Shown in pieces: positions 17,010 to 26,453 of a stretch of DNA of 64,000 bases. This stretch comes from Planktothricoides raciborskii GIHE-MW2 (GTDB lineage Bacteria > Cyanobacteriota > Cyanobacteriia > Cyanobacteriales > Laspinemataceae): positions 1,181,001-1,245,000 of the forward strand of contig NZ_CP159837.1 of assembly GCF_040564635.1 (NCBI RefSeq). Direction: 5' to 3'. How positions within the stretch are numbered: the stretch's first letter is position 1; each line of letters opens with the position of its first letter. A program made the position numbers and the translations under genes. The notes under the pieces were generated by a model. That model ran no database searches and had not been told where the DNA came from. It saw nothing but the letters and a program-made list of their open reading frames with translations.

Positions 17010-17786
17010 ATGACTGCGGAAAATTTTTTAACGATTGGCGAAGAAAACATCTCTTTACCCCAAGCACTGGGTTATTTGCGGGCAAGTGGAGACTTGCAGC
17101 AATTTCTGATGCGAATTCTGCGGCAGCACGTGATTGCCAAAGAGGTCGCCCAACGCACGGATCTGGAGGTTGACTCTAGCCAAATCGAACAAGCGATCGT
17201 CAATTTTCGACTGCAAAATCAACTGGTAAATCCCCAAAGTTTTGACCAATGGCTGACCAGTCAAGGCACTAACTATGTTGATTTTCGCAAACAAGTGACA
17301 GCGGGATTAAAGTTTGAATTGCTCAAACAAGCGATCGTCAATAGTAAGGTGCAAGAAATCTTTGAGCAAAATAAAGATTCATTTGAGCAAGTGATTCTTT
17401 CTCGGATTGTGGTGGATAATTTACCCAAGGCAGAAGAGTTAAAAACTCAGCTTGATAAAAAGCCTGCCCAATTTGAAAAACTGGTGAAAGAGCATTCCAC
17501 AACCGGCGATCGCCTATTTAATGGCATGATGGGGGCGGTGACATTGGGTCAACTCCCAGACCAAATTAGTGAATTGCTCAAAGATGCCAAACCGGGAGAT
17601 ATTGTCGGGCCTGTAGAATTTCAGAATTTATACAGTGTTCTGCGACTGGAACAACGGATTCCCGCCACACTTTCTGGACAACTAAAACAAAATCTAGAAG
17701 AGCAAGTATTTGAACAATGGTGGCAATTCCAATTACAAAATCAGCCGGTGAAACTGCATATAGAACCGCCAAAAGTTGAAGCTTGA
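17010..17786 (+). CDS. SurA/PpiC-like peptidylprolyl isomerase
   Basis: 258 aa. The N-terminal two-thirds of about 120 residues form helical segments like the SurA N-domain, followed by a parvulin-type rotamase domain (about 125-220): ILSRIVVDNLPKAEEL, FEKLVKEHSTTGDR, GGxxG-like MMGAVTLGQLP and PGDIVGPVEF. No signal peptide, so it is probably cytoplasmic; similar cyanobacterial proteins are often encoded near type I secretion or HlyD genes, which are absent here. ATG start after a weak ribosome site. Ends before a T-tailed hairpin. Specific clients unknown. Confidence 0.85.
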   Translation: MTAENFLTIGEENISLPQALGYLRASGDLQQFLMRILRQHVIAKEVAQRTDLEVDSSQIEQAIVNFRLQNQLVNPQSFDQWLTSQGTNYVDFRKQVTAGLKFELLKQAIVNSKVQEIFEQNKDSFEQVILSRIVVDNLPKAEELKTQLDKKPAQFEKLVKEHSTTGDRLFNGMMGAVTLGQLPDQISELLKDAKPGDIVGPVEFQNLYSVLRLEQRIPATLSGQLKQNLEEQVFEQWWQFQLQNQPVKLHIEPPKVEA

Positions 17787-17816
17787 TATTCCCAACCTAA
17801 CCTAAGTTTAAGAAAC

Positions 17817-17871
17817 CGGGTTTCTGCGTGTATTTTTGATAAGGACAACCTTTTCCAGAAACCCGTTTTTT
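17817..17871 (+). terminator. Terminator after the isomerase gene
   Basis: CGGGTTTCTG (17817-17826) pairs with CAGAAACCCG (17856-17865) and is followed by TTTTTT. The loop is long (29 nt). The GAAACCCGGTTTC core is a common repeat in this window (also 11747, 43485, 50860, 54154). Confidence 0.6.
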
Positions 17872-17988
17872 CTAACTTAGTATTTTTTTATATTAACATT
17901 TATCTAAACATTTTTTTGCCCAAGGGTTATATTCAAGATATTTATGTTAGAATGATGGGTAGAGTAATGATTCGCAAGGCGATCGCCT

Positions 17989-18471
17989 ATGAAATTAATT
18001 GAAGTTACAGAAACACAAGATCCACTGGCGGAATCGGCTAATTATAAAGAACCGATAGTTTTAACTCGGAATGGACAAGTGATCGCGGTTTTAATGCCTC
18101 TAGAAAGTGAGAGCAACTTGGATAATATTTCGACTAACTGGCGTAAAATTATAGAACCAGAGGCGTTTGCTAAAAAAACTGAGTTGGAAACAACTTTTTA
18201 TCAGCTTGTGGAGCAATGGAAAACAGAAACTCGCGGCATTTCATCCACAGAACAACTATCAATGCACTCAGCTTATCAGCAAATCATTGGCATGGGGAGT
18301 GAAGTTATCCCGATGCTGTTACGGGAATTGGAAAAAAATTCTGGGCGCTGGTTTTGGGCTTTAAAATCAATTACTCGTGAAGATCCAGTGCTTCCCGAAC
18401 AGAGAGGAAAGACCAAAGAAATGATCGAAGCTTGGTTAAATTGGGGGAGAAAAAAGGGTTATATATGGTGA
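17989..18471 (+). CDS. Phd-like N-terminus fused to a conserved C-terminal module
   Basis: 160 aa. Residues 1-42 (MKLIEVTETQDPLAE ... EPIVLTRNGQVIAVLMPLE) look like the DNA-binding and dimerisation part of Phd/YefM-type antitoxins. Residues about 90-160 (SAYQQIIGMGSEVIPMLLRE, FWALKSITREDP, IEAWLNWGRKKGY) match a short conserved module usually found directly before DUF7689-type genes. No membrane segment. The stop overlaps the start of the next gene (TGATG), so the two are translationally coupled. ATG lies just after a HIP1 site. A regulatory or antitoxin-like role toward the downstream product is my inference. Confidence 0.7.
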   Translation: MKLIEVTETQDPLAESANYKEPIVLTRNGQVIAVLMPLESESNLDNISTNWRKIIEPEAFAKKTELETTFYQLVEQWKTETRGISSTEQLSMHSAYQQIIGMGSEVIPMLLRELEKNSGRWFWALKSITREDPVLPEQRGKTKEMIEAWLNWGRKKGYIW

Positions 18472-18929
18472 TGAATGAGGACTGGATTGCTAGGGTAAAA
18501 GCTTGGATAGAAAGGGATTTTCCTAATTTATCAGCAAATGGATATGAAATTACCAGTCCTGATACGATCGATTACAATTGTATCGCTTGGGCAGCGGGTG
18601 ACGATCAAAGGTGGTGGTGGCCAGATTCGCAAAATATCGATTATTGGCCAGAGGGAGTACCACGAGAAGTCACTGTAGAGGCTTTCCAGCAGGCTTCTCA
18701 AACCATTGGCTATGAAGTTTGTGCAGATGATACTATAGAACCAGGATATCAAAAAATAGCCATTTATGCAGATTCTCATGGAAAGCCAACACATATCGCT
18801 AGGCAATTAGAGAATGGAAAATGGACGAGTAAGCTAGGGCAAGACGAGGATATAGAACATGAAAATTTACCCGGACTTGCCGGGGCAATTTATGGCAATG
18901 TTGTTGTGATAATGAAACGGATCAATTAA
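18465..18929 (+). CDS. DUF7689-like protein
   Basis: About 154 aa. The ATG at 18465 has AAAAGGG 8 bp upstream; an alternative ATG is at 18471. Conserved-looking motifs: DYNCIAWAAGDDQRWWWPD near residue 35-55, YWPEGVPRE, YQKIAIYADSHGKPTHIARQ, WTSKLGQDEDIEH. The NC-A-W cysteine, the THIA histidine and the SKLG turn resemble the order of catalytic and structural residues in NlpC/P60- or papain-like folds, but this is untested. It follows a Phd-like gene with overlapping codons and precedes a GmrSD-type gene on the other strand. Biochemical role unknown. Confidence 0.7.
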   Translation: MVMNEDWIARVKAWIERDFPNLSANGYEITSPDTIDYNCIAWAAGDDQRWWWPDSQNIDYWPEGVPREVTVEAFQQASQTIGYEVCADDTIEPGYQKIAIYADSHGKPTHIARQLENGKWTSKLGQDEDIEHENLPGLAGAIYGNVVVIMKRIN

Positions 18930-18973
18930 TCGAAATATTTAATTGAATTATAACCCAAAAAACCAAGTCAATC

Positions 18974-19044
18974 GTAGGGTGCGTTAGGCGGTGAGAAAAT
19001 TTTAGAGAAAACTACTAATCTTTACTGTCCGCCGTAACGCACCA
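18974..19044. repeat. GTAGGGTGCGTTA inverted-repeat element, family B short copy
   Basis: Begins GTAGGGTGCGTTAGGCGG and ends CCGCCGTAACGCACCA, giving inverted ends of about 13-17 bp. Related to the element at 19094-19174 and the 165-bp copies at 27158 and 28645. Confidence 0.65.
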
Positions 19045-19093
19045 TAAGCAGCATTAAATTTTAATCAGTAATGCACCGATTAACCTAATTATT

Positions 19094-19174
19094 GGTGGTA
19101 GGGTGCGTTACGGCTCGAACAAGATTAATTCTTGCCATCAAAAGTTTATACCGAGCCTAACGCACCCTACCACC
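19094..19174. repeat. GTAGGGTGCGTTA inverted-repeat element, family B short copy
   Basis: Arms of about 23 bp (GGTGGTAGGGTGCGTTACGG at the left, its near-perfect complement ending CGCACCCTACCACC at the right). It ends 5 bp before the stop of the DUF262 gene and could act as that gene's transcription terminator. Confidence 0.7.
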
Positions 19175-19178
19175 CCGC

Positions 19179-21182
19179 TTACTTATTTTCATTTTTTGAT
19201 TCAGTGTCAACTTTCCAGTCATCTATGGACATATCTAATGTTTCTATGACTTTCTGGCAAAATTTATAAATATTTTCTGCCGATAAATTCACTTCAACAA
19301 AAGCACCATTCTTGAGTTTTCTTGGACTACGAAATTCTTTTTCATCCCAGCCAACAAAGCGAGGAAATTTCTGTATAACTTCTGTAAAATATTCTGGCTC
19401 CAAATTATCAATTATTACAGTCAGAGTCACTTCTGAAACATCTCGCCAACTTTTCACTGGATATTCTTCGCCAAAACAGTAAAGCTTCTTGGGAGTTGTT
19501 CCTGTTAAACTGCTTCTTTCCTCTGTATTTTTTGCAGATTCATCACCAAAGTAAGGCCAAATCTTGAGAGCAATGTCAGCGAGATAATGAGATCGTTCTT
19601 CAATTTCCTCTCTTCGCCAGCATTGTTGATCTTGAAAATACTTATTCATTTCGAGATGGCTATTTTGAAAATTATTCTTTTTGACTTCAAACTCAGAATT
19701 ATAATTTTCTGAATTGTAAGCTGTGAGAGTTAAATTTCCTAAAGTATGCTGCAAAAGTTCATGGGCGATTGCCCAATCTTCTCCTAGGTGTTTTTTCCAC
19801 CAATCATTCGGAGTTTGTGGCATGATATGCTCAATGGAAAGTTTCTCAAAAGAAACCTGTTCTTTATGACCAAAAGATTCTTCAATAGATTCTAGAATAA
19901 GTTTGCCTTTTTCAGAGCGATTAGTGCCATAGAGTTGCACCTCCACTAATTTTGCTTTAAACACTACATCTTTTGGATATTCTCGATGTTGCAGGATTAA
20001 TTTTAATTTTTCCACAAAATTATCAGAGCCTAGGTCAGTGGCTTTACTTACTTGGGAATAGAGCAAAGCAAAAATTCGATTAAGTCCTCTGGTTTGAATA
20101 TTACAAACAAAACGACGCAGAATAAAATTTTCTAGAATTCGCAAAACCGAAATAAATTCTGCTTCTGTAATTCGAGACTTCATCCAATCATCATAGCAAT
20201 TTAACAGGAATGGATAAACCGTTGCCACATCGAAACGATTTAATCGATGTAGATATTTACGGACAACTGGATTAGGTTCTCCTTCAGGATTTAACAGCTT
20301 GGCATAATATTCAGCAAAAATATATAAATCTTGTAAAGAAGAGAAGGCATCATAATTGTTAATTCGATCCTTGATTTCAAAATAAATTTCATTCTGTTTA
20401 ACTACTACACCATTTTTAGTTAGATAATGACGAATAAACTCGGTTAAATTATCACCTAGTAAATTCTGCATGGGTTGCCAATATTGAGCATAGACAGATT
20501 CTTGAGACTTGGTATCGATTCGCATGAAAAAATAGTTGCGAATTAAATCTGCTTGAGTCAGGGGTCTTCCTTTCGCATTTAGACTTTCAAAAACTAAATA
20601 CGGATCATCATCTGGACTCAAGACAACACTAACTAGAGAAAAATTACTGCCAATAACTTGTTTAATTTTTTGAAGTTCTAATGATGCTTGCTTTTTGCGA
20701 AGTTTTTTTAAAAAAAATTTATAGCATTCTGAAATTGCCGTTTGCTCGATTTGAGACTCTGACTTGATGATCTCGTAAAAGGATGACCGATCAACCTGTG
20801 TCGGTTGTAATTTATAGTAATCAAAGCCATCTTCATAAGGGTTGGTCAGAAACCTATCATTAATTTCTGCCGCTAATTTTTTCTCAGAGTTTTTAGCAAT
20901 ATCTCTGAGAGCAGAAAGCAAAATAAAAACAGTGGTTAAGCGTTGTTGTCCATCAATTAATAAATACTTACTGACTCCTTCAGGCAAAGATGTAGTGGGC
21001 ATGGTGACGATCGAACCCATGAAATGAGGCCGTGGATTCTCTGCCTCACAAAGTTCTACCAAATCATTCCAGAGTGCTTCCCATTCGGATTTTTTCCAGC
21101 TATAGGGTCTTTGGAATAAGGGGACAAGGTACTGTTTTGTTCCCTCAATTACTTGTTGCAGCTTTGTTTCTGATGCTTGCAT
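19179..21182 (-). CDS. GmrSD-type DUF262/DUF1524 protein (putative type IV restriction enzyme)
   Basis: 667 aa. N-terminal DUF262 domain with LVPLFQRPYSW (about residue 19) and LLIDGQQRLTTVF (about 74), the ParB-like nucleotide-binding motifs of GmrS. The C-terminal half has DUF1524 with the HNH-like IEHIMPQ and the following HTLGNLTLTAYNSENYNSEF, the nuclease motif of GmrD. So the two subunits are fused, as in many single-chain GmrSD enzymes. The family cleaves DNA with modified cytosines (for example glucosylated hydroxymethylcytosine in phage), NTP-dependently. A further about 110-residue C-terminal domain (SWRDVSEVTLTVII ... FVEVNLSAENIYKFC) is usual in this class. All key residues are present. 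Isolated from other restriction genes. Confidence 0.88.
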   Translation of the reverse strand: MQASETKLQQVIEGTKQYLVPLFQRPYSWKKSEWEALWNDLVELCEAENPRPHFMGSIVTMPTTSLPEGVSKYLLIDGQQRLTTVFILLSALRDIAKNSEKKLAAEINDRFLTNPYEDGFDYYKLQPTQVDRSSFYEIIKSESQIEQTAISECYKFFLKKLRKKQASLELQKIKQVIGSNFSLVSVVLSPDDDPYLVFESLNAKGRPLTQADLIRNYFFMRIDTKSQESVYAQYWQPMQNLLGDNLTEFIRHYLTKNGVVVKQNEIYFEIKDRINNYDAFSSLQDLYIFAEYYAKLLNPEGEPNPVVRKYLHRLNRFDVATVYPFLLNCYDDWMKSRITEAEFISVLRILENFILRRFVCNIQTRGLNRIFALLYSQVSKATDLGSDNFVEKLKLILQHREYPKDVVFKAKLVEVQLYGTNRSEKGKLILESIEESFGHKEQVSFEKLSIEHIMPQTPNDWWKKHLGEDWAIAHELLQHTLGNLTLTAYNSENYNSEFEVKKNNFQNSHLEMNKYFQDQQCWRREEIEERSHYLADIALKIWPYFGDESAKNTEERSSLTGTTPKKLYCFGEEYPVKSWRDVSEVTLTVIIDNLEPEYFTEVIQKFPRFVGWDEKEFRSPRKLKNGAFVEVNLSAENIYKFCQKVIETLDMSIDDWKVDTESKNENK

Positions 21183-21432
21183 GAGTCCCTGCTTCTTTAG
21201 ACGATTGACTATTGTGATGAGCCACTATTCTTTGACGATACCACTCAGGGTCTAAATTTTTCAGCATGATTCATGGGGATTCATTGACCCCGGAAAACCG
21301 ATCGCCCCTACTGACCGATCGCCACAAGATTTGAGCCAGAATATATTTTATCGGTATAATTTCCGATGTCATCCGATAGAAAGTTGTTAAAATAATCAAC
21401 AACGTCATCACCCAACAAGCAGCCCAGACTGA

Positions 21433-24400
21433 ATGGTTCATATCAAGAGCATTGAACTGACGAATTTTAAATCTTTTGGTGGCACGACCAATATTCCGTT
21501 GCTGCCCGGTTTTACGGTGGTTTCTGGCCCGAATGGATCTGGCAAGTCGAATATTCTCGACGCGATGCTATTTTGTCTGGGCATTTCCACCTCCAAGGGA
21601 ATGCGGGCGGAACGTTTGCCCGATTTGGTGAATCACGATCAAAGTCAGCGCCGCAATAGTACCGTGGAAGCCAGCGTTCAGGTGACATTTGATTTGGGAG
21701 AGGACTGGATCGATCGCCCCCAAAAGACGAAAGCCACAAAATCGGACAATGACATAGCCGAAGATGAGACAACGGACGATGTAGAAAATTTAACCGACTC
21801 TACAGAAGACCCGGAAGCCAACGAAGCCGATAGTAGCGATTCCGGGAATCGCCGCAATGAATGGAGTATCAGCCGTCGCTTGCGGGTGACAAAACAGGGC
21901 ACCTATACCTCCACTTATTATATGGATGGGCAACCTTGCACCCTGAGCGAACTGCACGAGCGGATGAACGAACTCCGCATCTATCCCGAAGGCTACAATG
22001 TGGTGCTTCAGGGGGATGTGACCGCGATTATTTCCATGAATGGCAGGGATCGCCGCGCCATTATTGACGAATTGGCGGGGGTTGCGGCGTTCGATCGCAA
22101 AATTGCCCAAGCCAAAAGTAAGTTAGATGAGGTGAAAGAACGGGAAGACCGTTGTCACATTGTCGAACAAGAACTGATTCGCAGTCGCGATCGCCTGGAC
22201 AAAGACCGGGTGAAAGCGGAAAAATACCAAAAACTTCGCACGGAATTGCTGGAAAAGCAAAAGTGGGAAAGCATTCTGGCATGGCGACAACTGAAGCAGC
22301 AAGAGTGGGAATTGCGGGAAAAAATCGAAGCGGGCGATCGCACCATTGGCGAACTCAGCCTGAAAGTTTCCCGGATTAACTATGAAATTGAGCAAACCAA
22401 CAATCAGTTAAATGAACTCAATGCCCAGGTAAAAGCCTTGGGTGAAGACCAACTGCTGGCCTTACAAACCACCCAAGCCAACCAACAAGCGGAACAAAAA
22501 CAACTCCAACAACGGCACGAGGAACTTGTCACCAGCCAACAGGAAACCCAAGCCGCAATAGCACGAATCGAGCAAAAAGTCAAGGAAGATGAGGCAGAAC
22601 TTGCTCGAGTCCAGGAACAACAACAGTTGACTGAGGCCAAACTCGCTGTCTTGCGGACGGGACGGGATGCAGCGGCAGTGGCGTTACAACAAGGTCGGGA
22701 GCAATCCCAGGCGATCGCCGCTGCTAACCAAGCTTGGGTAGAACAACAAACCCAACTGCACCGGCAAATTGAAACCTTGCAAAAAACCCTCGACCCCCAA
22801 AGAACGGAACAAGCGCGATTACTGGAAAGAGAGCGATCGCTAGAAGAACAAATTGCCAAACAGCAACAAACCATCCAAGACTCAGAGGCAGAAATTGTCC
22901 TGAAACAAGACAGCCTCAAACAACTGCAAAACCAAGAACTGGTCTGTCAAACTGACCAAATCCAAGCCCTAGAAGAAGCCCTCAGCGAAGCCGAAGCCGA
23001 ATTGCAACTGCAACAAGCCACCCAAAAGCGCCTCCTGGAAGAACAACGGGAAAAACAACGACGCCTGGATAAACTGGAAGCCCAAGCCCAAGCCATCAAA
23101 GAAACTAGCGGTAGTGGGGCCAGTCAAGCGATCGTGGACGCCAAACTGCCTGGGGTTCATGGGTTGGTCGCCCAACTGGGGCGAGTGGAACCGCGCTATC
23201 AACTCGCCTTGGAAATTGCCGCTGGTGGCAGATTAGGCAATATCGTGGTGGAAGATGACGAAGTAGCCGCCGCAGCAATTAAACTGCTGAAACAAAACCG
23301 GGCAGGTCGGGCCACGTTCTTACCCCTGAACAAGATTAAACCAGGGCGTTTTGACTTCAACGAAGGACTGAAAAATGTCCCCGGTTTTATCGACTATGCG
23401 GTCAGACTGATTGCTTGTGACAATCGTTATCAGCCCATTTTTGCCTATGTTTTCGGCAGTACCGTAGTGTTTGAAACCCTCGATGCGGCGCGATCGCACC
23501 TGGGGAAAATTCGCATTGTCACCCTAGATGGGGAACTCCTAGAAACTTCTGGGGCAATGACCGGGGGAACCATCCAAAATCGTTCCACCCTGCATTTTGG
23601 CACTGGAGACAACACCGATTCCACGGAAGTCGCCGAATTACAAGCCCGGTTAAAGCAAATTAGCCAAATCTTAGAACGATGCGCGATCGCCACCGAAACC
23701 GCCAACACAGCGGTCAAAACCCAATCGCAACAACTCATCCAAGCCAAACAAGTCCAGCGGGAAGTGCAACTGCAAGTGCAACAACTGGTCAAAGAAATCA
23801 ACGGCTTAACTGTATCCGTTGAGCAAATGCAGCAACAACTAGCCAACAATCGGCAAGAATTGACCGCTGCCAAAGCCCGCTTGCAACAATTAGCCACCGA
23901 ATTACCCGCCAAAGAAAGCCAAATCGACCAATTACGTCAAGCCCTAGCCGAACTGGAAAATTCCAGTAAAAACAGTGAATGGCAACAAATTCAAACCCAA
24001 CAACGGCAACTCGAAGAAGCCTTACAAACCGCTCAATCTGCCTTGACCCAGGCAGAAAAAAATCACCAAGACTTAGACTCTGCCTATCAGCGATTGGCGG
24101 AAAAAATCGCCGCAGGAAAACAGCAGTTAACCCAACAGCAAACCCAGCAAAAAAACCGAGAAATTGCCATTTACAAAGTGCGTCAGCAATTGTCAGAAAT
24201 TAACCAGCAAATTCAGGCCACCCAAACAGCTTTAGGGGAAATCGAAGCCAAATTAGGGGCAGAAAAAGCCGCTCGCGATTTAGCCGAAACCAAATTGCGA
24301 GAATTGCACCTGTCTCGACAACAGAACAACTGGCAAATTCAACAACTAAGAGAAACTCAGCAACAACGGCGAGAACAACTTCTAGCCTTGCAAGATGAAC

Positions 24401-25122
24401 TCGAACTGAAATTAGCAGATTTACCGGATCCCTTACCAGAAGTACCTGAAGATATTAATGCCAAAATCTTCGAGTCCCTGCAAAACTTACAGAAAGAAAT
24501 CCGCGACTTGCAAAAACGACTGCAAGCAATGGAACCTGTAAATATGTTAGCCTTGGAGGAATATGAACAAACCACCAATCGCTTGCAGGAACTTCAGTCT
24601 AAACTGAAAACCCTCGAAGATGAACGCACGGAATTACTATTGAGAATCGAAAATTTTACCACCACCCGGTTACAAGCTTTTCAAGAAGCTTTTGACGCCG
24701 TGAACAGCAACTTTACCAACATTTTTGCCGAATTTTCTGATGGAGATGGACATTTACAGCTTGATGATACCGACGACCCATTTAATAGTGGTTTGAACCT
24801 GGTGGCACATCCCAAGGGTAAACCCGTGCAGCGGTTGGCTTCCATGTCTGGGGGTGAAAAATCTTTAACCGCCCTGAGTTTTATCTTTGCTCTGCAACGC
24901 TATCGCCCTTCGCCCTTTTATGCCTTTGACGAGGTAGATATGTTTTTGGATGAGGCGAATGTAGAAAGATTAGCTAAAATGATCAAACAGCAAGCACAGC
25001 AAGCACAGTTTATTGTGGTTAGTCACAAAAATCCGATGCTGAAGTCCGCAGAACGCATTATTGGGGTAACTCAAGCGCGAGGCGCTCATACTCAAGTGGT
25101 GGGATTAAAAGTTCCCTCCTAA
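21433..25122 (+). CDS. smc: Chromosome segregation protein SMC
   Basis: 1229 aa, full length. N-terminal Walker A GPNGSGKS (residues 32-39), two long coiled-coil arms, hinge domain in the middle (GVHGLVAQLGRVEPRY ... GGRLGNIVVEDD), C-terminal signature LASMSGGEKSLTALSF and Walker B FYAFDEVDMFLD. It forms the condensin ATPase ring that compacts and segregates the chromosome, usually with ScpA and ScpB (not in this window). An acidic insert at about residues 95-140 (many Asp/Glu/Thr/Ser) between the head strands is longer than in Bacillus SMC. The start is at 21433 with MVHIKSIELTNFKSF as in relatives. Confidence 0.97.
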   Translation: MVHIKSIELTNFKSFGGTTNIPLLPGFTVVSGPNGSGKSNILDAMLFCLGISTSKGMRAERLPDLVNHDQSQRRNSTVEASVQVTFDLGEDWIDRPQKTKATKSDNDIAEDETTDDVENLTDSTEDPEANEADSSDSGNRRNEWSISRRLRVTKQGTYTSTYYMDGQPCTLSELHERMNELRIYPEGYNVVLQGDVTAIISMNGRDRRAIIDELAGVAAFDRKIAQAKSKLDEVKEREDRCHIVEQELIRSRDRLDKDRVKAEKYQKLRTELLEKQKWESILAWRQLKQQEWELREKIEAGDRTIGELSLKVSRINYEIEQTNNQLNELNAQVKALGEDQLLALQTTQANQQAEQKQLQQRHEELVTSQQETQAAIARIEQKVKEDEAELARVQEQQQLTEAKLAVLRTGRDAAAVALQQGREQSQAIAAANQAWVEQQTQLHRQIETLQKTLDPQRTEQARLLERERSLEEQIAKQQQTIQDSEAEIVLKQDSLKQLQNQELVCQTDQIQALEEALSEAEAELQLQQATQKRLLEEQREKQRRLDKLEAQAQAIKETSGSGASQAIVDAKLPGVHGLVAQLGRVEPRYQLALEIAAGGRLGNIVVEDDEVAAAAIKLLKQNRAGRATFLPLNKIKPGRFDFNEGLKNVPGFIDYAVRLIACDNRYQPIFAYVFGSTVVFETLDAARSHLGKIRIVTLDGELLETSGAMTGGTIQNRSTLHFGTGDNTDSTEVAELQARLKQISQILERCAIATETANTAVKTQSQQLIQAKQVQREVQLQVQQLVKEINGLTVSVEQMQQQLANNRQELTAAKARLQQLATELPAKESQIDQLRQALAELENSSKNSEWQQIQTQQRQLEEALQTAQSALTQAEKNHQDLDSAYQRLAEKIAAGKQQLTQQQTQQKNREIAIYKVRQQLSEINQQIQATQTALGEIEAKLGAEKAARDLAETKLRELHLSRQQNNWQIQQLRETQQQRREQLLALQDELELKLADLPDPLPEVPEDINAKIFESLQNLQKEIRDLQKRLQAMEPVNMLALEEYEQTTNRLQELQSKLKTLEDERTELLLRIENFTTTRLQAFQEAFDAVNSNFTNIFAEFSDGDGHLQLDDTDDPFNSGLNLVAHPKGKPVQRLASMSGGEKSLTALSFIFALQRYRPSPFYAFDEVDMFLDEANVERLAKMIKQQAQQAQFIVVSHKNPMLKSAERIIGVTQARGAHTQVVGLKVPS

Positions 25123-25190
25123 GAATGCTTCGGTGTAAATTTGATCGTAATTTAACTTTTATAGAATTCGAGATCGGAATTTTAGCAAGA

Positions 25191-26198
25191 ATGACATCTG
25201 AAATAATCCGCCCACGCTCCGAAATATTAAATACTCAAGTCATTACCCGTAATAGCGGCAAACGCATCGGGGTAGTGAAGGAGCTATTGGTAGACATTGA
25301 CCGACGGGAAGTGGTGGCGCTCGGTTTACGAGATAGCCTGATTTCTCTCGCCGGTATGCCTAGGTTTATGATGCTCAGTAGCATCCAGAAAATTGGTGAC
25401 GTAATCCTCGTCGAGGATGAAAACGTGATCGAAGATATCGATGTGGAAGCATATAGCAACCTGATTGGCAGCGAAGTGATCACGGAAACCGGGGATCTAT
25501 TGGGAAAAGTTCGGGGGTTTAAATTTAACGTAGAAACAGGCGAACTCTATTCTCTAATTATTGCGTCATTAGGAATTCCCCAAATTCCTGAGCAAATGCT
25601 CAGTACCTACGAATTGCCCATTGATGAAATTGTCAGCAGTGGCCCGAATCGGTTAATTGTTTTTGAAGGGGCTCAAGACCGCTTGACTCAATTATCCGTC
25701 GGGGTGATGGAACGCTTGGGCATTGGGGAAGCCCCTTGGGAAAAGAACCGCGAAGAAGAATTTCTCACGCCGAAAATTCGCATTGACAATCAATTGGGCA
25801 CCGGCGCCAAGATTCCAGAACCAGAACCAGTGCGGTTCCGCGAAGCGGATCGCGAACGCGAATCGCCTGCACGAGTCGTCGAAGAGGCTTGGAGTGAAGA
25901 CGAATGGGATGAACCGGAACCAGTTCCCGTCCCCGAACCCATCTCAGAAGCCATGTATTATGAGGAAGAACTGGAAGAAGATAACTGGAATGAAGCCAGT
26001 AGAGGCGATCGCTATGAAGATTATCGAGATCCGGTAAATCCTTACCGTGAGCCAGAATATGCCCAAGAATACGACTATCCCGATGTAGAAGCGGATGCTT
26101 GGGCCGACGAAGGAGAGCAAACTCCCTATACACCCCCCCGCGTCAATATCCCACAGAAACAGAAAACTCCAGAATATGAAGAAGAACCGGGATATTAA
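25191..26198 (+). CDS. PRC-barrel domain protein with acidic tail
   Basis: 335 aa from the ATG at 25191; an earlier in-frame ATG (25125) adds 22 residues unlike the family. Two PRC-barrel domains: residues about 9-85 (ILNTQVITRNSGKRIGVV ... ) and 88-165 (LIGSEVITETGDLLGKVRGF ...). The rest is acidic and Pro/Tyr-rich and probably disordered. PRC barrels act as small adaptor domains in RNA processing and photosynthetic complexes. Immediately follows smc, so may be co-transcribed. The stretch encoding VRFREADRERESP includes a palindromic HIP-like repeat (about 25833-25866), another case of repeat read as protein. Followed by a strong terminator hairpin. Confidence 0.85.
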   Translation: MTSEIIRPRSEILNTQVITRNSGKRIGVVKELLVDIDRREVVALGLRDSLISLAGMPRFMMLSSIQKIGDVILVEDENVIEDIDVEAYSNLIGSEVITETGDLLGKVRGFKFNVETGELYSLIIASLGIPQIPEQMLSTYELPIDEIVSSGPNRLIVFEGAQDRLTQLSVGVMERLGIGEAPWEKNREEEFLTPKIRIDNQLGTGAKIPEPEPVRFREADRERESPARVVEEAWSEDEWDEPEPVPVPEPISEAMYYEEELEEDNWNEASRGDRYEDYRDPVNPYREPEYAQEYDYPDVEADAWADEGEQTPYTPPRVNIPQKQKTPEYEEEPGY

Positions 26199-26222
26199 CT
26201 AACATCAAGACTCTCCAAAGTA

Positions 26223-26257
26223 GTAGGGTGGGCAAAATTTGCCCACCCTACTTTATT
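26223..26257 (+). terminator. Terminator after the PRC-barrel gene
   Basis: GTAGGGTGGGCAAA with its complement TTTGCCCACCCTAC forms a perfect 14-bp stem (26223-26251) with almost no loop, followed by TTTATTTG. The arms share the GTAGGGTG end of repeat family B. Confidence 0.7.
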
Positions 26258-26260
26258 TGT

Positions 26261-26390
26261 TTGTTATTGGTTGTTGGTTATTGGTTGTTGGTTATTGGTT
26301 GTTGGTGGTTGTTGGTTGAATTGAATAACAAATAACAAATAACAAACAACAAACAACAAACAACAAATAACAACCAACAAATAACATCAA
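26261..26390. repeat. Simple-sequence inverted repeat (TTATTGGTTG / AACAAATAAC)
   Basis: Left part is built of TTGTTGGTTATTGG units, right part of AACAAATAACAAAC units, so the two halves can fold back. A related but precise palindrome is at 52544-52629. No coding potential. Confidence 0.65.
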
Positions 26391-26453
26391 AAAGCATAAT
26401 TACTGAAGTTGATATAAAATAACACCAGTCAGAAGTTATATGGTATTTAGCTA

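Noticed and set aside
22404-22919. 171-codon minus-strand frame opposite smc
   Set aside because: Cys/Ser-rich shadow of the coiled-coil coding strand (Gln/Glu codons read in reverse).
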